A program made the position numbers and the translations under genes. A model generated the notes under the pieces. The model did no database searches. It saw nothing but the letters and a program-made list of their open reading frames with translations, and was not told the origin of the DNA. Positions 8,525-16,044 of a stretch of DNA of 33,056 bases are shown here, piece by piece. The DNA is taken from the NCBI GenBank assembly GCA_022729735.1, contig DZAY01000025.1, positions 1 to 33,056 on the forward strand, written 5' to 3'. Every line of letters begins with the position of its first letter. Position 1 is the stretch's first letter. The stretch comes from Helicobacter cetorum (GTDB lineage: Bacteria > Campylobacterota > Campylobacteria > Campylobacterales > DZAY01).

Positions 8525-8959
8525 TTAATCCTTTAACATTTTATAAATTTTTGCATTTCCAGCAAGTTCAATCGCTCTAAATCCATCAACATTTTCTATA
8601 TCTTTATTTGCACCATAAGCAAGAAGTAATTTTGTCATTTCTACTTTTCCAGCACTTGCTACATACATTAGAGCCGTTACACCATTATCATTTTGATTAT
8701 CCAAATTAATTTTTGCTTCTACAAGCAATCTCAAACACTCATAACTTTCACCAAAACAAGCATTCCAAACAGCTGTATTTCCATCGATATTTCTAATTTC
8801 TAAATCAACTCCACAACCAATTAACTCTTTTACTACTTCTATATTGCCTTCTCTTGATGCTTTACTAATCGCACTATTGCCATATTTTCCTGTTTTATTT
8901 AAATGATTTTCATCATAATCGTTTGCTTTTAACCACTCTTTTGTAGTATCACTTAGCAT
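8525..8959 (-). CDS. Ankyrin-repeat protein
   Basis: 144 residues with about three and a half ankyrin repeats. Recognisable units are GNSAISKASREGNIEVVKELIGCG (residues ~28-50, shown here as GNSAI through ELI), GNTAVWNACFGESYECLRLLV and GVTALMYVASAGKVEMTKLLL, with the last one (GFRAIELAG) truncated. Ankyrin stacks bind partner proteins; no catalytic domain is attached and there is no signal peptide, so it should be cytoplasmic. It borders the defence island on one side and is followed by a 62-residue protein one base later. The binding partner is unknown. Confidence 0.85.
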   Translation of the reverse strand: MLSDTTKEWLKANDYDENHLNKTGKYGNSAISKASREGNIEVVKELIGCGVDLEIRNIDGNTAVWNACFGESYECLRLLVEAKINLDNQNDNGVTALMYVASAGKVEMTKLLLAYGANKDIENVDGFRAIELAGNAKIYKMLKD

Positions 8960-9022
8960 AAAATTGCCTTTATGAAATAAATTTCAATATATATTACAAA
9001 ATTTATTCCACAAATTGATTTT

Positions 9023-9922
9023 TTATATCAAATCCAACTCTTCGCTGATGTCTTTTATGAGTTTGCTAAGTGGTCGTTTGTATAAATCTTCAGATATATA
9101 AATTCCAAATAAATCTTGTTTTATCTCTTCTTCTGTTTTTTTAGTCAAATCCGATAATTCTTTGATTCTACTATCTGGATATTCTTTTCTTTTTTTAATC
9201 ATCTCTAAAACTTTGTATTTATGATAGTCATATCTATTATTCAAATTCAAGCTTTCAACATATTTATCATATTTATTTGAATAATCTTCAATAAGTTTTA
9301 GATAAAAATCTTGTTTTTTTTCTATTTGAAGATTTGAATTTATAATAAATGATTTGAATTTTACTTTTTCGTCAAAATCAAAATTTTTATTTGTTGGAGA
9401 AAAGTCATCAAAATGTATTTTTGAATCTTTTACCTTGCTATTACAAACATAACAACTAGGAACTAGATTATATAAACTAAGTGCTAAAAATGGATAATTG
9501 GCTTTTTCTAAAACATGGTCTAAAGTAAAACCATTTTTTGTTTCTTTATCTTTTTTAAATTTATTTATAAAATCAATATTACTATAATAACAAGTGTGAA
9601 CCTCTATATTTTCTTCAAAAAATTTTGCTATTTTTGGTTGTAATTTTGAGATTAAAGGTGAAAAGTTCTTGATTTTTGATTTGTCATAATTGAAAAAATT
9701 TTTAATTTTATTATCATCTTTTTTACCAATTTTATTTTTTATTTCTACAAGTTTTTCAAAATCTCCACAAAGAATTTCTTTTAAATCATATTTGAGAATT
9801 TTTTTGTAGTTATTATTGTAATACTCTTCAAAAGTTAAGCCGTTAAATTTATCAGCCTTAGTTTTTGCAATTTTCTCATAATAACTATCTTCCAAATTTG
9901 ATAAATATTTTATTTTTAACAT
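9023..9922 (-). CDS. HNH nuclease, PtuB-like (Septu-type), with altered zinc Cys
   Basis: 299 residues. The centre (109-168) is an HNH core: HTCYYSN (H109, C111, S114), then LDHVLEKANYP with D135-H136 as the catalytic pair, then LYNLVPSCYVCNSK with C157 and C160. The order LDH-x-L-x-K-x-x-YP ... YNL-x-PSC-x-x-CN matches HNH nucleases found next to AAA ATPases, such as PtuB of Septu systems and the retron-associated PtuAB. The first CxxC of the structural zinc site reads C-x-x-S because the codon is AGT where one base change gives TGT, so zinc binding may be weakened. Both flanks are Lys-rich helices. The ATG follows the ATPase stop by one base (TGAAATG), a coupled pair. Known family action is nucleic-acid cleavage when the ATPase senses phage. 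System name is inference. Confidence 0.75.
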   Translation of the reverse strand: MLKIKYLSNLEDSYYEKIAKTKADKFNGLTFEEYYNNNYKKILKYDLKEILCGDFEKLVEIKNKIGKKDDNKIKNFFNYDKSKIKNFSPLISKLQPKIAKFFEENIEVHTCYYSNIDFINKFKKDKETKNGFTLDHVLEKANYPFLALSLYNLVPSCYVCNSKVKDSKIHFDDFSPTNKNFDFDEKVKFKSFIINSNLQIEKKQDFYLKLIEDYSNKYDKYVESLNLNNRYDYHKYKVLEMIKKRKEYPDSRIKELSDLTKKTEEEIKQDLFGIYISEDLYKRPLSKLIKDISEELDLI

Positions 9923-9923
9923 T

Positions 9924-10442
9924 TCATTTTTCCAATAACTCTATTTGAGCTTTTAATCTTTTTATCTCTTCTTTTTTCGCCTCATCATTTCCTAAAAATA
10001 TTTTTTCTATCTCTACTAAATGATTTTTTATTACTTGTTTTAGATAATCATCTCCAATAATTGATTGAATTTGCCAAAATTCTTTTTGTTTTTTTGTTTT
10101 ATATTCTATTTTATAATCTTCTATGATTTCTTTATTTTCTATTTCTTCATGATATTTTATGATTGATTGAATTTTCTCTTTCGCAAACTCACCCATAAGC
10201 CCATCTTTCATAAAAAAACCGTGAGATAAAAGAGTATGAATATTTGCTCCGAAAGTATTGATGTTTATTTCACTTGTTACATTTTTACAATTACCAGTTT
10301 TTTCATCTTTTTCTAAAAATATCACATTTTCTTTTGGAATATCAGAGAGGACAAAGGGGGAATGAGAAGTTAAAACTAAATGAAATTTTTTATGAAAATA
10401 CTCTAAGAAATCTATCACATATTTAATAGATTTTTTTGCCAA
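9924..10442 (-). CDS. AAA ATPase, C-terminal part, out of frame with its N-terminal part
   Basis: 172 codons that continue the ATPase encoded just upstream, in the -1 frame. HLVLTSHSPFVLSDIPKENV is the switch/H-loop region of SMC- and OLD-like ATPases that must follow Walker B (DELELGLHP) in one chain. The apparent start is a TTG at 10442 without a ribosome site, so independent initiation is unlikely. The remainder is charged helix ending ...LKAQIELLEK. Either the gene is broken by a one-base deletion in an A7 run, or a -1 shift joins the halves into a ~555-residue protein. Its stop is followed after one base by the HNH gene. Confidence 0.7.
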   Translation of the reverse strand: MAKKSIKYVIDFLEYFHKKFHLVLTSHSPFVLSDIPKENVIFLEKDEKTGNCKNVTSEININTFGANIHTLLSHGFFMKDGLMGEFAKEKIQSIIKYHEEIENKEIIEDYKIEYKTKKQKEFWQIQSIIGDDYLKQVIKNHLVEIEKIFLGNDEAKKEEIKRLKAQIELLEK

Positions 10443-11572
10443 TTAGGATGAAGTCCTAGCTCAAGTTCATCAAGTAAAATAAGAATCTCTTTTGAGTCTA
10501 TCTTTTCTATACCACTAATTGGTTCACCTGTTTGTTCATCATTGCCATACCGTTCTTTGTTGTATTTTTCTTGTTCAGAATAAAATAAGATAAAATTCAA
10601 GTTAGCCAAAAGCTGTCTTTCTCCATAGCTTAAATCTTTAAAGCTTTTAGCATCATTACAAATTTCAATATCTATAAAATCTCTTTTTTTTAGTGAAAAT
10701 ATTTTTTCTAATTTTTCTTTATCTACATCAGCTAGATTAAAACTATGAAGAGTTGTTTCAATATTCACACCCATTTTATCAAATATGTTTTCTGGCTTAC
10801 GATGAAAATCTTTTTCTAATAAATCTATCTGTTTATTAATATCATCAATTAAAAACTCTTTTTCTGAAAGGAGTTTCTTTATCTCATCATTTACTTCTTT
10901 TAAATTATATAAACTTTTGATTTCTATCTTTGTAGGTATAAAGAATTTATTTGTCTCTTTTCTAAATGTTGTATTTCTATTATTTATAAAATTAGAAGCT
11001 ATTATTTTTTGAATATCATTTATATCAGATTTGGTACTACTTATAAAAAGTTGTTCATACATATCAAATCTTAATCTAGTTGCTAATTCATTATTTATTA
11101 CAATTGATATTAAATTGTTATGTTTATCAAATAATTTTTCGATATTCCATTTAATTGGAAATGGTTGATTACTCTTTATTATAAAATTCTTAGATGTAAA
11201 CCCCTTATATAAAGAACAATAAGTATCATCATATTTATAAATTAAAAAGTAGTTAGATTGTATCCCGTTTGAGAATAAAGAGTCACTTTCACGGTTTTCA
11301 GACAAAGCACTAAGTAAAACTTCTAATAAAGCACTCTTCCCACTCCCATTTTCTCCAACAATAGCAGTTACATTTATATTTTCTGGAAAAATACTTTCAT
11401 AATCTTTATTCTTGTCATCAATAATCAATTCACAATTATCTTTTAATTTTTCTTTATCTTCTTTATCTTTTTCATATTCAGCTTTAAATTCACACTTAAA
11501 CCTCGGGCTAAAATTAAACCCTTGTCGTTTTATATTTTTATACTCTTCAACCCACAAATACACAACTTCCAT
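10415..11572 (-). CDS. AAA ATPase, N-terminal part, PtuA-like
   Basis: 385 codons. It begins MEVVYLWVEEYKNIKRQGFN, a typical opening of AAA15/OLD-like ATPases paired with HNH proteins in defence loci. Walker A is VGENGSGKS (K79), a signature-like LSYGERQLL lies near residue 313, and Walker B ILILLDELELGLHP near 363-376. Residues ~225-300 form a charged coiled-coil insertion (IKKLLSEKEFLIDDINKQID). The frame ends early, right after HPNWQK, just where the protein should continue to the H-loop, which is present in the -1 frame downstream. As written it lacks the H-loop and would probably not hydrolyse ATP normally. Likely part of a Septu-type sensor ATPase with the HNH protein as effector. Confidence 0.75.
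   Translation of the reverse strand: MEVVYLWVEEYKNIKRQGFNFSPRFKCEFKAEYEKDKEDKEKLKDNCELIIDDKNKDYESIFPENINVTAIVGENGSGKSALLEVLLSALSENRESDSLFSNGIQSNYFLIYKYDDTYCSLYKGFTSKNFIIKSNQPFPIKWNIEKLFDKHNNLISIVINNELATRLRFDMYEQLFISSTKSDINDIQKIIASNFINNRNTTFRKETNKFFIPTKIEIKSLYNLKEVNDEIKKLLSEKEFLIDDINKQIDLLEKDFHRKPENIFDKMGVNIETTLHSFNLADVDKEKLEKIFSLKKRDFIDIEICNDAKSFKDLSYGERQLLANLNFILFYSEQEKYNKERYGNDEQTGEPISGIEKIDSKEILILLDELELGLHPNWQKNLLNM
10431..10437 (-). other. A7 tract at the ATPase frame break (possible -1 slippery site)
   Basis: On the coding strand the codons read CAA AAA AAT CTA. The seven bases A AAA AAT fit the X XXY YYZ layout of -1 slippery heptamers. Slipping back one base gives CAA AAA AAA TCT ATT AAA, which continues straight into the conserved ATPase C-terminus. 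One extra A in the run would do the same. I did not identify a convincing stimulatory hairpin downstream. Confidence 0.6.
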
Positions 11573-11722
11573 TTGTAACTCCTATTTCCTAATTATCAAA
11601 TCTACTGCTATAATCAATTTGTAATTTCTTCAAATATAACTTATTCTAATGTAATATCTACAATAGTTTCTATACTTGCAAGATTTTAGTATTAGTTAAA
11701 CTACTCACTTTTTTATTGAAAA

Positions 11723-12601
11723 CTATTGATACACAATATCTTTTAAAATGCCATCTTTTAGCATAGATAAATTTATCACATAATCGTTATTATTGAATGT
11801 CTCTTCTAAAGGTCTAAGTGCTGTATTCCAACCAAGTCCATCTGTTATCCAAATAAATGTTAAATTTTGAGCTTTTAAAAAATCATTTAATTTTTGATAT
11901 TCTCCAGCAGTTGCTTTCAGCTTTGAACCTCCACTGCTATAATAATTTACTTCAATTAAAAAAAGTCTATTTTGAATTTTATTATAAAGTGCAAAATCAA
12001 ATCTTCTACTATTTTTATCTATTTTTATATCATAATTAAAAGCTTTTTTAATTCTATCTTTTGTAGCTTGTTTTATAAAATCAAAATCACAATAATTTAT
12101 ACAAAAATTTTCAAGATATTTAAAAACTAACTCTTCCATTAAATCACCAGTTCTATTTTTTCTCGCATTTGTATCCATTCCAACTTCTATCCCAAAACAG
12201 TAATCAACTAAATTTTTAATATTTTTATTTTCAAAAATATCTTTTAAACCACTGTTTTTAAAAAATATCAAAAGTTCTTCTTCAAGAATATCATTTCCAA
12301 AAAATAGATCACTTCTGTTTTCTGCTTCAAGAGTATTAACATTTGTAATTATTGGTATCTCTTTTAATTTTTCAGCTCTAATCGCAATTAAAAGAGGTAA
12401 AATAGCTCTAATTTTTGGATACTCTTTTATCAAATTTATAAATTCATTCTCTAAATTTTCTTTACCCAAAAGATAGTTTAGTAAATTTAACTCTTTTTCT
12501 ACTTTTCTAATATTATTTTTTACTTTTTCAAAATCTGTAAAATATTCCCATGTAAAAATTGAATTTGTAAAAGTTGATGTTAATTTTGTAAATTCTTTCA
12601 A
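11723..12601 (-). CDS. dpnB: Type II restriction endonuclease, DpnII/MboI family (GATC)
   Basis: 292 residues, aligning along its length with R.DpnII as I remember it: FTWEYFTDFEKVKNN near the N-terminus, YCFGIEVGMDTNARKNRTG around residue 140, the PD-(D/E)xK-type core RRFDFALYNK followed by LFLIEVNYYS (Asp near 202, Glu near 217), then IWITDGLGW and PLEETF near the C-terminus. R.DpnII cuts unmethylated GATC in double-stranded DNA. The start is TTG, overlapping the methylase stop as TTGA (12598-12601), so the nuclease is translated after the protecting methylase. Codon 98-99 (GAT CTA) contains one of only two GATC sites I found in the window. About 150 gene-free bases separate it from the ATPase gene. 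Confidence 0.93.
   Translation of the reverse strand: MKEFTKLTSTFTNSIFTWEYFTDFEKVKNNIRKVEKELNLLNYLLGKENLENEFINLIKEYPKIRAILPLLIAIRAEKLKEIPIITNVNTLEAENRSDLFFGNDILEEELLIFFKNSGLKDIFENKNIKNLVDYCFGIEVGMDTNARKNRTGDLMEELVFKYLENFCINYCDFDFIKQATKDRIKKAFNYDIKIDKNSRRFDFALYNKIQNRLFLIEVNYYSSGGSKLKATAGEYQKLNDFLKAQNLTFIWITDGLGWNTALRPLEETFNNNDYVINLSMLKDGILKDIVYQ
12307..12310. other. GATC site 1 of 2 in the window
   Basis: Within the endonuclease gene, formed by the codons GAT CTA (Asp98-Leu99). Found by reading the whole window for GATC; the only other copy is in the methylase gene. Confidence 0.9.
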
Positions 12602-13500
12602 TTTGTTCCTTTAATTAAAACTTCTTCAATTTTTCCTCTACTATTAGCTTTACTATTTATTGCTCTATGGCACTCCACAAACTCTATTTCATAATCTTTA
12701 TAAAGCTTTTTTATAAATTCTGTATTTGAGTTTGATTTCAAAACAGATACACCTTTTTTATTTAAATTTATAAAAAGCTCAAAAACTCTTATTTGCTCAT
12801 CATCTAAAAAAACGGTTTCATTATATGATGTAAAATTTGAACTTTTTGTGAGTGGATAATATGGTGGATCTAAATATACAAAATCACCACTTTTTGCTAT
12901 ATCAACTATATTAAAAAAATCCAAATTTTCTATATGAACATTTTGCAAACTGAAACTAGCATTTAAAATCAACTCTTCATCACAAATATTTGGATTTTTA
13001 TAACTACCCATTGGCACATTATAAAACCCATTACTATTTACTCTATAAAGTCCATTAAAACAAGTTTTGTTAAGATATATAAATCTTGTAGCTCTAACTA
13101 TTTTATCAATTTCTTTAAAGTTACTATTTCTATCCATTTCTCTAATTTTATAATAAAACTCTTTTGAATGGTTATTTTGATACTCTTTTAAAAGCTCTAA
13201 AAGCTTTATTGGACTATCTCTTACAACTTTATATGTATTTATAAGCTCACTGTTTTTATCAGATAAAAAAACATTTTTATTATTTAACAGATTTAATCTT
13301 TTTAGCTCAAAAAACATAGCTCCACCACCTAAGAATGGTTCAAAATAGTTATTGAAGTTTTTAGGTAATCTTTTTAATAGTTCAGGAAGTAATGCTCTTT
13401 TACCTCCAGCCCATTTTAGAAATGGTTTTATATTCCTATTTTGATATTTATTAACATCTAAATCACTGTAAAAATCAGATATTAAAATTTTTTGCAACAT
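12598..13500 (-). CDS. dpnM: Adenine-N6 DNA methyltransferase, Dam/DpnM type (GATC)
   Basis: 300-residue class alpha adenine methylase. Motif X is FLKWAGGKRALLPEL (residues 28-42), motif I for S-adenosylmethionine is FEPFLGGGAMFFEL (53-66), FIYLNKTCFNGLYRVNSNG is the Dam-family target-recognition region, and the catalytic motif IV is DPPYYPL starting at D211. It transfers a methyl group to A in GATC and protects the host from the neighbouring DpnII-type endonuclease. It precedes the endonuclease with a four-base overlap. About 24 residues come before motif X, longer than in Dam, and a start further in is possible. The DPPY codons GAT CCA create the second GATC of the window. The second, single-strand-specific methylase found in the Streptococcus DpnII system is absent here. 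Confidence 0.93.
   Translation of the reverse strand: MLQKILISDFYSDLDVNKYQNRNIKPFLKWAGGKRALLPELLKRLPKNFNNYFEPFLGGGAMFFELKRLNLLNNKNVFLSDKNSELINTYKVVRDSPIKLLELLKEYQNNHSKEFYYKIREMDRNSNFKEIDKIVRATRFIYLNKTCFNGLYRVNSNGFYNVPMGSYKNPNICDEELILNASFSLQNVHIENLDFFNIVDIAKSGDFVYLDPPYYPLTKSSNFTSYNETVFLDDEQIRVFELFINLNKKGVSVLKSNSNTEFIKKLYKDYEIEFVECHRAINSKANSRGKIEEVLIKGTN
12867..12870. other. GATC site 2 of 2 in the window
   Basis: Formed by GAT CCA, the Asp-Pro of the methylase catalytic DPPY motif. Elsewhere in the window Asp-Pro is written GAC CCN. Confidence 0.9.
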
Positions 13501-13516
13501 ACTTTAATTCCCTCTG

Positions 13517-15547
13517 TTATTTCCTAATCAATCCTGCTTCGATTAAAAATTGTGATGGCTCATATTTTTTCTTTCTATTTTCATCATAATATGCAAATGA
13601 TAAATAGAGACTTTCTTTAGCTCTTGTTACAGCTACATAAAACAGTCTTCGCTCTTCATCAATTGAGCCACCTTTTGAAATTAGTTTATTATTTGGAAAT
13701 CGTCCATCCATCAAATCCACAATATATACTTCATCAAATTCCAAACCTTTTGAAGCATGAACTGTTAATAAATTTATTCCACTTCCTTCACTCATCTCTT
13801 TAGAACCCAAAATCATCGCATTTAGAAATCTATTTAACTCATCATAATGAGAAGCTAAATTTTTCAAAATTGCTATCCGTTTTTCAATTTTTTCAATCGC
13901 ATCATCAAATAGTATTTTGTTTATATTTCCATCTTTTTGAGTTGCTCTTTGTGTTGCTAAAACCATTTTTATTTTTGCAAATAGCTCACTCCGTTCAACC
14001 AATTCAAATATTGATTTAAAGTTTTTGAAGCGACGAAATTTTAGAACTAACTCATAAAAATCGTATAAAAATTTTGCTCCTTCAACTCCAAGTTTTGGAT
14101 ATTTGAGAATTGGATTACTTATAAAGTTATCATCAAATCCAAGTTCTCTAAATTTAGAAACACTTCCAAGCTCTATAAAATCTTCAAATAGTCCTAATTG
14201 ATAATTTTTTACTCTGGTTTTAAATATTTCTCTTGCATTTGTATTTTTAGGATGAAGAAGTCCATCAATTACATTTCCTGAAATTGCAACCAAAGCTTCA
14301 AATAAATCTTTTGCAATCGCACTTCCAATACCTTTTGCATATTCAAAAATATGAATAAAAGACATCATGTCATGTGGATTTTCTAAAATTGTTAAAATAT
14401 TTAAAAAACTATCTATCTCTTTAGTTTCAAAAAATCCAACTCCACCTCTTCGCTTTGCTTGAATGCTATACTCTCTCAAATATGCTTCAACTCCATCAGC
14501 TGATGAGTTATTTCTAAAAATCAGTGCTATATTTTCAGCTTTGTATGGTGAATTTTTTATCTTTTGTGCTACATCTTGATATTGATTTATTAAGGTTTGT
14601 GAAATAAGCAATTTTGGAGGAATATCTTTGTGTTGTTTTACAACTTCTAACTGTTTAGGATAAATTCGTTCATTAATTGAGATAACTCTATTTGCAAGAG
14701 ATAAAATTGAGCGAGTTGAGCGATAATTTTTGTTTAATGTAAATACTTTTGCATTTGTATATCTATCTTTAAAAGAAGCAATAATATTTATATCACTTCC
14801 ATTAAAGGCATAAATACTTTGGTCATAATCTCCTACACAAAATAGCGATTGTTTGGAAATAGCTTCAATAAGTGAGTTTTGAAGAGGATTTGTATCTTGA
14901 TACTCATCAACTAAAACTTCGCTAAATCTTAAATTTTTTTCTTTTGCTTTTTCTCTTGCAATTAGTAGTAAATCATCAAAATTACAATATCCATACTCTT
15001 TTTTTAAGGCATTAAACTCACTTATAATATCTACATAAATATCTATGAAATAATCTTGTTCTGGAGATTTATTTAAAAGCCACTCATCAAATGGCAAATT
15101 GGAGCTATTTAAATATAGTGAATATAAATCATACAGATATGTAGAAGTATAAACTTGCACCTTTTCACTATCAATATGATTGAAACTTCTTCGCTCATAA
15201 ATACTTCTAAATAGAGTTTTTAACTCTTTTGGCTGTTTTAGTATAATACTTTCACCAACTTTTCTAAGCCAACGATATGAGAATGAGTGAAATGTTCCTG
15301 CTTCTATTTTTTTTGCAATATCTTCGCCAAATAGTTTAGCTAACCTCTCAACCATCTCCACACCTGCTTTGTTTGTAAATGTGAGTAGTAAAATATCTTT
15401 TGGATTTATACCTTGTTTGATTAAGTAAGCAATTCTTGCAACGATTGTGGAAGTTTTGCCAGTTCCAGCAGAAGCTATGACAAGATTATGTCCGAGTTCT
15501 GCTTTTATGGCTTGTTGTTGTTCTAAATTTAGAGAGCTAAAGGGCAT
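13517..15547 (-). CDS. UvrD/Rep/PcrA-family 3'-5' DNA helicase
   Basis: 676-residue SF1A helicase. All motifs can be read in order: Q motif LNLEQQQAIKA, Walker A ASAGTGKTS (K31), motif Ia LLTFTNKAGVEMVERL, motif II VLVDEYQDTNPLQ, motif III GDYDQSIYAFNGSDI, motif IV LNKNYRST, motif V VHASKGLEFDEVYIVDLMDG and motif VI ERRLFYVAVTRAKESLYLS. It is slightly short for UvrD/PcrA (~720) and close to Rep length. It acts on DNA in repair and replication restart; which paralogue it is cannot be settled here. The ATG overlaps the fliW stop by one base (TAATG), so it is translationally coupled to a flagellar regulator. Asp before Gln in motif III is GAC (14822-14824), again avoiding GATC. Confidence 0.93.
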   Translation of the reverse strand: MPFSSLNLEQQQAIKAELGHNLVIASAGTGKTSTIVARIAYLIKQGINPKDILLLTFTNKAGVEMVERLAKLFGEDIAKKIEAGTFHSFSYRWLRKVGESIILKQPKELKTLFRSIYERRSFNHIDSEKVQVYTSTYLYDLYSLYLNSSNLPFDEWLLNKSPEQDYFIDIYVDIISEFNALKKEYGYCNFDDLLLIAREKAKEKNLRFSEVLVDEYQDTNPLQNSLIEAISKQSLFCVGDYDQSIYAFNGSDINIIASFKDRYTNAKVFTLNKNYRSTRSILSLANRVISINERIYPKQLEVVKQHKDIPPKLLISQTLINQYQDVAQKIKNSPYKAENIALIFRNNSSADGVEAYLREYSIQAKRRGGVGFFETKEIDSFLNILTILENPHDMMSFIHIFEYAKGIGSAIAKDLFEALVAISGNVIDGLLHPKNTNAREIFKTRVKNYQLGLFEDFIELGSVSKFRELGFDDNFISNPILKYPKLGVEGAKFLYDFYELVLKFRRFKNFKSIFELVERSELFAKIKMVLATQRATQKDGNINKILFDDAIEKIEKRIAILKNLASHYDELNRFLNAMILGSKEMSEGSGINLLTVHASKGLEFDEVYIVDLMDGRFPNNKLISKGGSIDEERRLFYVAVTRAKESLYLSFAYYDENRKKKYEPSQFLIEAGLIRK

Positions 15548-15960
15548 TATTTACTTAAATAATCTTTTAAATCTTCAGCAACTCCAAAATTTGGGTAATC
15601 TTTTGCTTGTAATACAACTTGTGATACAGTTTTATTATCTTCATTAAATACAAATGGAGCTAAGAAATTTACTTTTGATTCAGTAATTGGTTTTGCTTCC
15701 ACAACTGGACAGTAGATTTTTATATTTGATGTATCTGTAATATCCATTAAAACTTGAACAGATGTTGGTAAATCAAATGAATACTCTCGTAAAGCATATG
15801 GGCTAATTAGTAACATTGAAATAGATGAATTTGCCTCATCACTAATTTTTATAATCAAATCTTTGGCATTAACACCCTCAACACTCTCATCAATTGATGT
15901 AACAACTACACTGTGCATATTTTCAAAACCTAAAACTGGTGCTTTAACTGCATAAACCAT
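15547..15960 (-). CDS. fliW: Flagellar assembly factor FliW
   Basis: 137-residue FliW. The family hallmark VNFLAPFVFNEDNKTVSQVV is at residues ~93-112, followed by YPNFGV, with PVLGFE near the N-terminus. FliW binds CsrA and frees flagellin mRNA from repression, and also binds flagellin, giving a feedback on filament assembly. This implies that the host is flagellated, although no structural flagellar gene is in the window. A ribosome site AGGAGG lies just upstream of the ATG. The stop overlaps the helicase start by one base. Divergent from valS with ~85 bases between the start codons. Confidence 0.93.
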   Translation of the reverse strand: MVYAVKAPVLGFENMHSVVVTSIDESVEGVNAKDLIIKISDEANSSISMLLISPYALREYSFDLPTSVQVLMDITDTSNIKIYCPVVEAKPITESKVNFLAPFVFNEDNKTVSQVVLQAKDYPNFGVAEDLKDYLSK

Positions 15961-16005
15961 AAACTACCTCCTATATTAAGATTAAAGGCTATTTTACAAC
16001 CACTT

Positions 16006-16014
16006 TGCTATAAT
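16006..16014 (+). promoter_or_regulatory. Extended -10 promoter of valS
   Basis: TGCTATAAT is a perfect extended -10. There is no good -35 at 17 bases, as is usual for housekeeping promoters of this phylum. The predicted leader is only ~25 bases, so no room for a T-box. Confidence 0.55.
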
Positions 16015-16044
16015 TAAGCTAAAAATTATAAAATGAGGACAGTT

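Noticed and set aside
10415-10442. TTG at 10442 as a genuine separate start for the ATPase C-terminal half
   Set aside because: No ribosome site, and the preceding conserved residues lie in the other frame; fits a frame break better.
11573-11722. Gap between the ATPase and endonuclease genes as a possible retron ncRNA or small RNA
   Set aside because: No reverse transcriptase gene, no strong inverted repeats and no tRNA-like fold seen; probably promoter for the ATPase-HNH pair.
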